This document shows positions 60,408-64,000 of a stretch of DNA of 64,000 nt, piece after piece (within the stretch, counting starts at the first letter, position 1; every line of letters begins with the position of its first letter). The stretch comes from Coprinus comatus. Lineage: Eukaryota; Basidiomycota; Agaricomycetes; Agaricales; Agaricaceae. The notes beneath the pieces were generated by a model. That model did no database searches. It was given only the letters and a program-made list of their open reading frames with translations, and had not been told where the DNA came from. Made by a program: the position numbers and the translations under genes. The stretch is from assembly GCA_034638255.1 (NCBI GenBank), contig JAWPGT010000011.1:806001-870000 (forward strand), written 5' to 3'.

Positions 60408-61247
60408 AATATAATGTGATGATGTTAGAAATGTCATTTTTGTATCGTTTTAAGTACGCACACATTGTTGTCCGAACGTTCTTGTTAATTCGGCGTTATT
60501 TATGTATCATAGCGTTTTTTTACATCAATATTTTGTATATATCATCAGAAGGTTATTTATATTCAACGACCGTGTCTCCTCGAATATTGGTATAAATGAC
60601 CATTGCTACGGTGATATTGATCATTTCCGATGAGAGTTATCAACTTTAGCACGCATGCTGTGGTGAGAACCTAGGAATCAGGGAAAGAATTCTTACTTAT
60701 GTTTAGCAGCGAACCAGATGCAGCAATGATGTCGTTCCAGAACTGTTACGAATTTGTACATACATACAGCATATGTAAGTTTGGGTTTTATCCTTGCGTC
60801 AGTCATGCTTAGATGACTAAATACCAATTACAGAATGGTTTTAATGAGTCGCTTATTCAAGAAGATGGATATATATGTGCGTAATGCTCTCATTTAACTC
60901 CATCGGTTATTCGTGAGCTCATGAGCCAAGTCGATACTCACGTTTCATCATATATCACCGCGCGAATATTGATGTGAAGTGCACGAAAACGTATTATTGG
61001 TGTACTATGGACTCGTGTAGTTCTAAATCACCAATTGATTGACGGACAATTGCCCCGGATCTTTTTACTCCTATGTGTTATCTATTCTCACATCACATAT
61101 CCCTTGTAACAGTGACGGTAACTTGCCGACAGAAGATGAGAATTAGCATGTTATATAAAGGGATAACCATTCACGCGATAACGGGAAACTTCCACACCCC
61201 CCCATCAACCATCAAATCGACTTGAAAGTTGAAACAGACAGCAGAAA
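60408..61247. promoter_or_regulatory. Intergenic with GMC oxidoreductase promoter
   Basis: No gene is supported. A clear TATA box GTTATATAAAGGGATAAC at about 61150-61167 lies some 80-95 bp upstream of the GMC start codon. The rest is 3' flank of the coiled-coil gene and AT-rich sequence. Confidence 0.55.
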
Positions 61248-63944
61248 ATGTCCTTTGATTATGTTATTGTAGGTGGTGGTACTGCAGGGTTGGTTGTAGC
61301 AGCTAGATTGTCAGAAGATCCGAATGTTACAGTTTGTGTTCTGGAAGCTGGAGATGATGTTACTCATACAAAGGAGGCCACGGTTCCAGGTATGTTCAAA
61401 CTTATAACACATTCTGCTACTCTGTAAGAAGTTAACTAGGGTTTATTGATTACTGGTTTTATGTTTACAGCTATGCAACCACAGTTATGGGAGAAAGACA
61501 CAAATTGGGGGTTTAAGAGTACCCCACAAAAACATGCCAATGGATTTGTATTACAAATTACTAGGTATGTTTTCTTTTTCATCTGGAAATCTGTATTTTT
61601 TGATAGAATGAACTTGTCCAAATGAATAGGGGTAGAGGCTTAGGTGGTTCTAGTATGGTAATTTCGAGTCCTTTTTTCTTTTATTTTAATATTTGACTGA
61701 TCGACTGGGACGTTTTAGGCCAATTCTATGCAGTTGAATCGGTAAGTGTAAATGAGTCAACTTCGGTTTATGCAAATGGCTTACATGGAGTCCACAATCT
61801 AGTGCGCCTGCACACGAATATGACGGTGAGCCTTCTCTATGTCTATAACTGATATAATTATAATCTATTCCTCAATAGCATTGGAAAAACTGGGTAATAA
61901 AGGGTGGAATGCAAAGGAAATGCACAAGTACTTTGTCAAGGTTAGTTCTCATACTCCTATTGAATAAAGTACTCTAAACTCGATTTTCTGGCAGTCCCAA
62001 TCCATCGCTTATAACGAGAAAGATGTCAAAGAGTTTGGTCTCAGACCCAATAGTGAAGATTTCGGAAATGGCCCTGTGATCAATACGCTTTCACGTCAAA
62101 TGATGAGCTATGATCCTTTTTGGATTAAAGCTTTTGGAGAAAAAGGTATTCCATATAACGCGAATGCGGTACGTTCCCTAACTTTGAGTAAACGCGGAAA
62201 TGAAGGCTGAGATTAAATTCTCACTTAACAGATGGGAGGAGAAACTCTTGGGACTTGGTTGAGTTCACTTTCGATTCATCCAGAGACTGCGACCAGAATA
62301 TCATCAGCAACGGTACACGATGATTGTCAATTCACACCAATGTTGTACTGATAATTTGTCCTCATTTTAGGCTTATTACGAACCCAATAAATCAAGAAAG
62401 AATTTAACAGTATTCACTGGTGCCCATGTGACCCGTCTTCTTCTAAAGAAAAACGAAGGACGGGAACCTGTTGCTGAAGGAGTTGAGTATAGTAAAGGAG
62501 GAAAGATAGTTAGTGTCTATGCCAAGAAGGAAGTTATTTTGGCAGCAGGAGCGATACAAACACCTCAAATCCTTGAGCTTTCTGGTATGTCTATATATAT
62601 AGAATTGTTGACCATAAATGATAGCACACACTTAACATAACGTCAGGTATCGGCAGAAGAGATGTTCTTGAAAAGTGGAATATTCCAACAGTTGTCGAGT
62701 TACCTGGAGTTGGAGAGAATTTTCGTGAGTTTTCATTCAAAGGTTTGAATTCTGAAAATAGCTAATGAATGTTTATAGAGGTGATTTTGATTTCTTGCCC
62801 ATTGACGAGGATACTTGGATTGTATTGAACAATAAGACATTTAGGATCATCCTGGTGTCATAATGTCATACGAATTGAAACCTGGACATGAATCTTACGA
62901 TGCCCTTCGCACAGATCCAGACAGGCTAGGAGTGGAACTCGTAAAATAGTGAGTTCATCATAGACAATTCTTGCACTCCCGTTCAAGACGTTGACCTAAA
63001 CATGATGATTTTAGTACGGAGAAACAAGAAGGGTTTTTCTCCTCTATGCCAATGAACTATGCATTCCTTACTTTGGACAACCTAGGCGATGCTGAACCAC
63101 TTCGGGGCTTTGTGAAACAACAGAACTGGCTTAATATTCCAGGGGATATTTCTAAACTACAAGACGAATGGGTTCAAAGTGACTACAGTTCACAAATCGA
63201 GTGAGTGAATCATTTAACCTGACTTTGATTAATAGCAGAAGACATCAATTTTTAAACTTATATCTCTTTTCAGAGTCTTCTCCCTTCCCTTCTTTTTCCC
63301 AACAGTAACCAAGGCAGCACCAGAAACAGAGAAACAATACATAACCGTTATACCTATTCTCCTACACCCTTACTCTCGAGGAACAATCCATATTGAATCT
63401 TCAGATCCATTCAAATACCCCATTATCGACCTTTCGATCCTGGATAACGATTATGACATTAGCGCTCTCCTACAAGCTGTTAAATTCGTATCCGAAGTAA
63501 TGACACGCACAGAAGCATTTAAGAATGTAGCAGCAAAAGAGGTTGCTCCAGGAGAGAGTATCACTACGGATGAAGAACTCGTGAATTATATCAAATCATC
63601 TTTGTGTACTTCTTTCCATCCTATTGGAACAGCTGCAATGATGAAACGTGAAGATGGTGGAGTGGTTGATGATAGGTTAAGAGTTTATGGAGTGAATAAC
63701 CTGCGCATTGTATGTTTGGTTCTTTCATTTCTCGTTTTTCGACATCCACTATGGAATGGTACTGATGACACAAACTTTCAACGTCAGGTCGATGCTTCCA
63801 TCCTACCTTTCCAACTTTCCACCCACCCACAAGCTACAGTTTATGCCATAGGTGAAAAGGTTGGTATTGTATCTTTCAAATTAACCGTTCATTAACAATT
63901 CGAATTAGGCTGCAGATATGATAAAGGAAGACAACGGCCATTAA
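61248..63944 (+). CDS. GMC-family FAD-dependent oxidoreductase
   Basis: Flavoprotein oxidase or dehydrogenase of the glucose-methanol-choline family. [25 protein letters not shown] carries the ADP-binding GxGxxG-type motif. Further blocks are [17 protein letters not shown], the second family signature [20 protein letters not shown], and PGVGENFQDHPGV. The catalytic His is in [14 protein letters not shown], and the C-terminal block is [29 protein letters not shown]. More than ten exons; the stop is 63942-63944. There is no signal peptide, unlike secreted aryl-alcohol or glucose oxidases, so it is probably intracellular or peroxisomal. Joining GENF to QDHP needs a 2-nt exon at 62779-62780. Substrate unknown. 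Confidence 0.88.
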
Positions 63945-64000
63945 TTTGGCCTGTAAAATTTAACATTGCATGCGTATAATATATCCCATGAATCCGATGA

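Overview
The window looks like nuclear DNA of a filamentous basidiomycete, most likely an agaricomycete. The signs are genes with many introns of about 50-70 bp, chromodomain Ty3/Gypsy and Copia elements, a FAD2-type fatty-acid desaturase, F-box/LRR genes, a GMC oxidoreductase and fungal housekeeping genes. I cannot name a species.

It has two halves. Positions 1 to about 34,000 are a transposon island with no recognisable host gene. It holds two copies of one Copia family: Copia-1, degraded, 1076-7383; and Copia-2, intact with LTRs that read identical, 25383-31719. The same family also left a solo LTR (19631-19869) and an LTR fragment (1-186). Three Gypsy elements are present: G1 (+, 187-1075 and 7384-9838), a Gag-protease remnant G2 (-, 9840 to about 12740) and G4 (-, 20165-32715, target duplication CGGAA). 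Four more solo LTRs lie at 10627-11344, 15184-15691, 19095-19478 and 22699-23016. DNA transposons are a Tc1 element (13812-15118) and a pogo-type remnant (about 16431-18140). An element with perfect 14-bp inverted ends (32937-33926) contains a tRNA-derived SINE-like unit. Exact 5-bp target duplications can be read for most insertions, so the nesting order can be reconstructed: Copia-2 sits in the G4 gag, G4 sits in repeat R3, and R3 appears to split an older G1-type LTR.

From about 34,470 to the end is a compact gene-rich region. In order: a small unknown protein; a secreted, probably GPI-anchored protein; a FAD2-like desaturase; a multi-pass membrane protein; a GNAT acetyltransferase; MSH2 (DNA mismatch repair); an NCL1/TRM4-type tRNA m5C methyltransferase; an aldehyde dehydrogenase; proteasome subunit beta2 (PUP1); two F-box/LRR-like genes with a short unknown gene; a coiled-coil protein of unknown function; and a GMC oxidoreductase. 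GNAT/MSH2 and ALDH/PUP1 are divergent pairs with short shared promoters. These genes are mostly unrelated housekeeping functions, not a pathway cluster.

The points most worth checking are: a third, double zinc-knuckle reading frame after pol in G1; stop codons in several unrelated elements that mostly look like CGA to TGA changes; an in-frame Gag extension reading from the Copia LTR through the primer-binding site; the reconstructed nested insertions; the SINE-like tRNA unit; and gene models that need micro-exons of 5 nt (desaturase) and 2 nt (GMC oxidoreductase).
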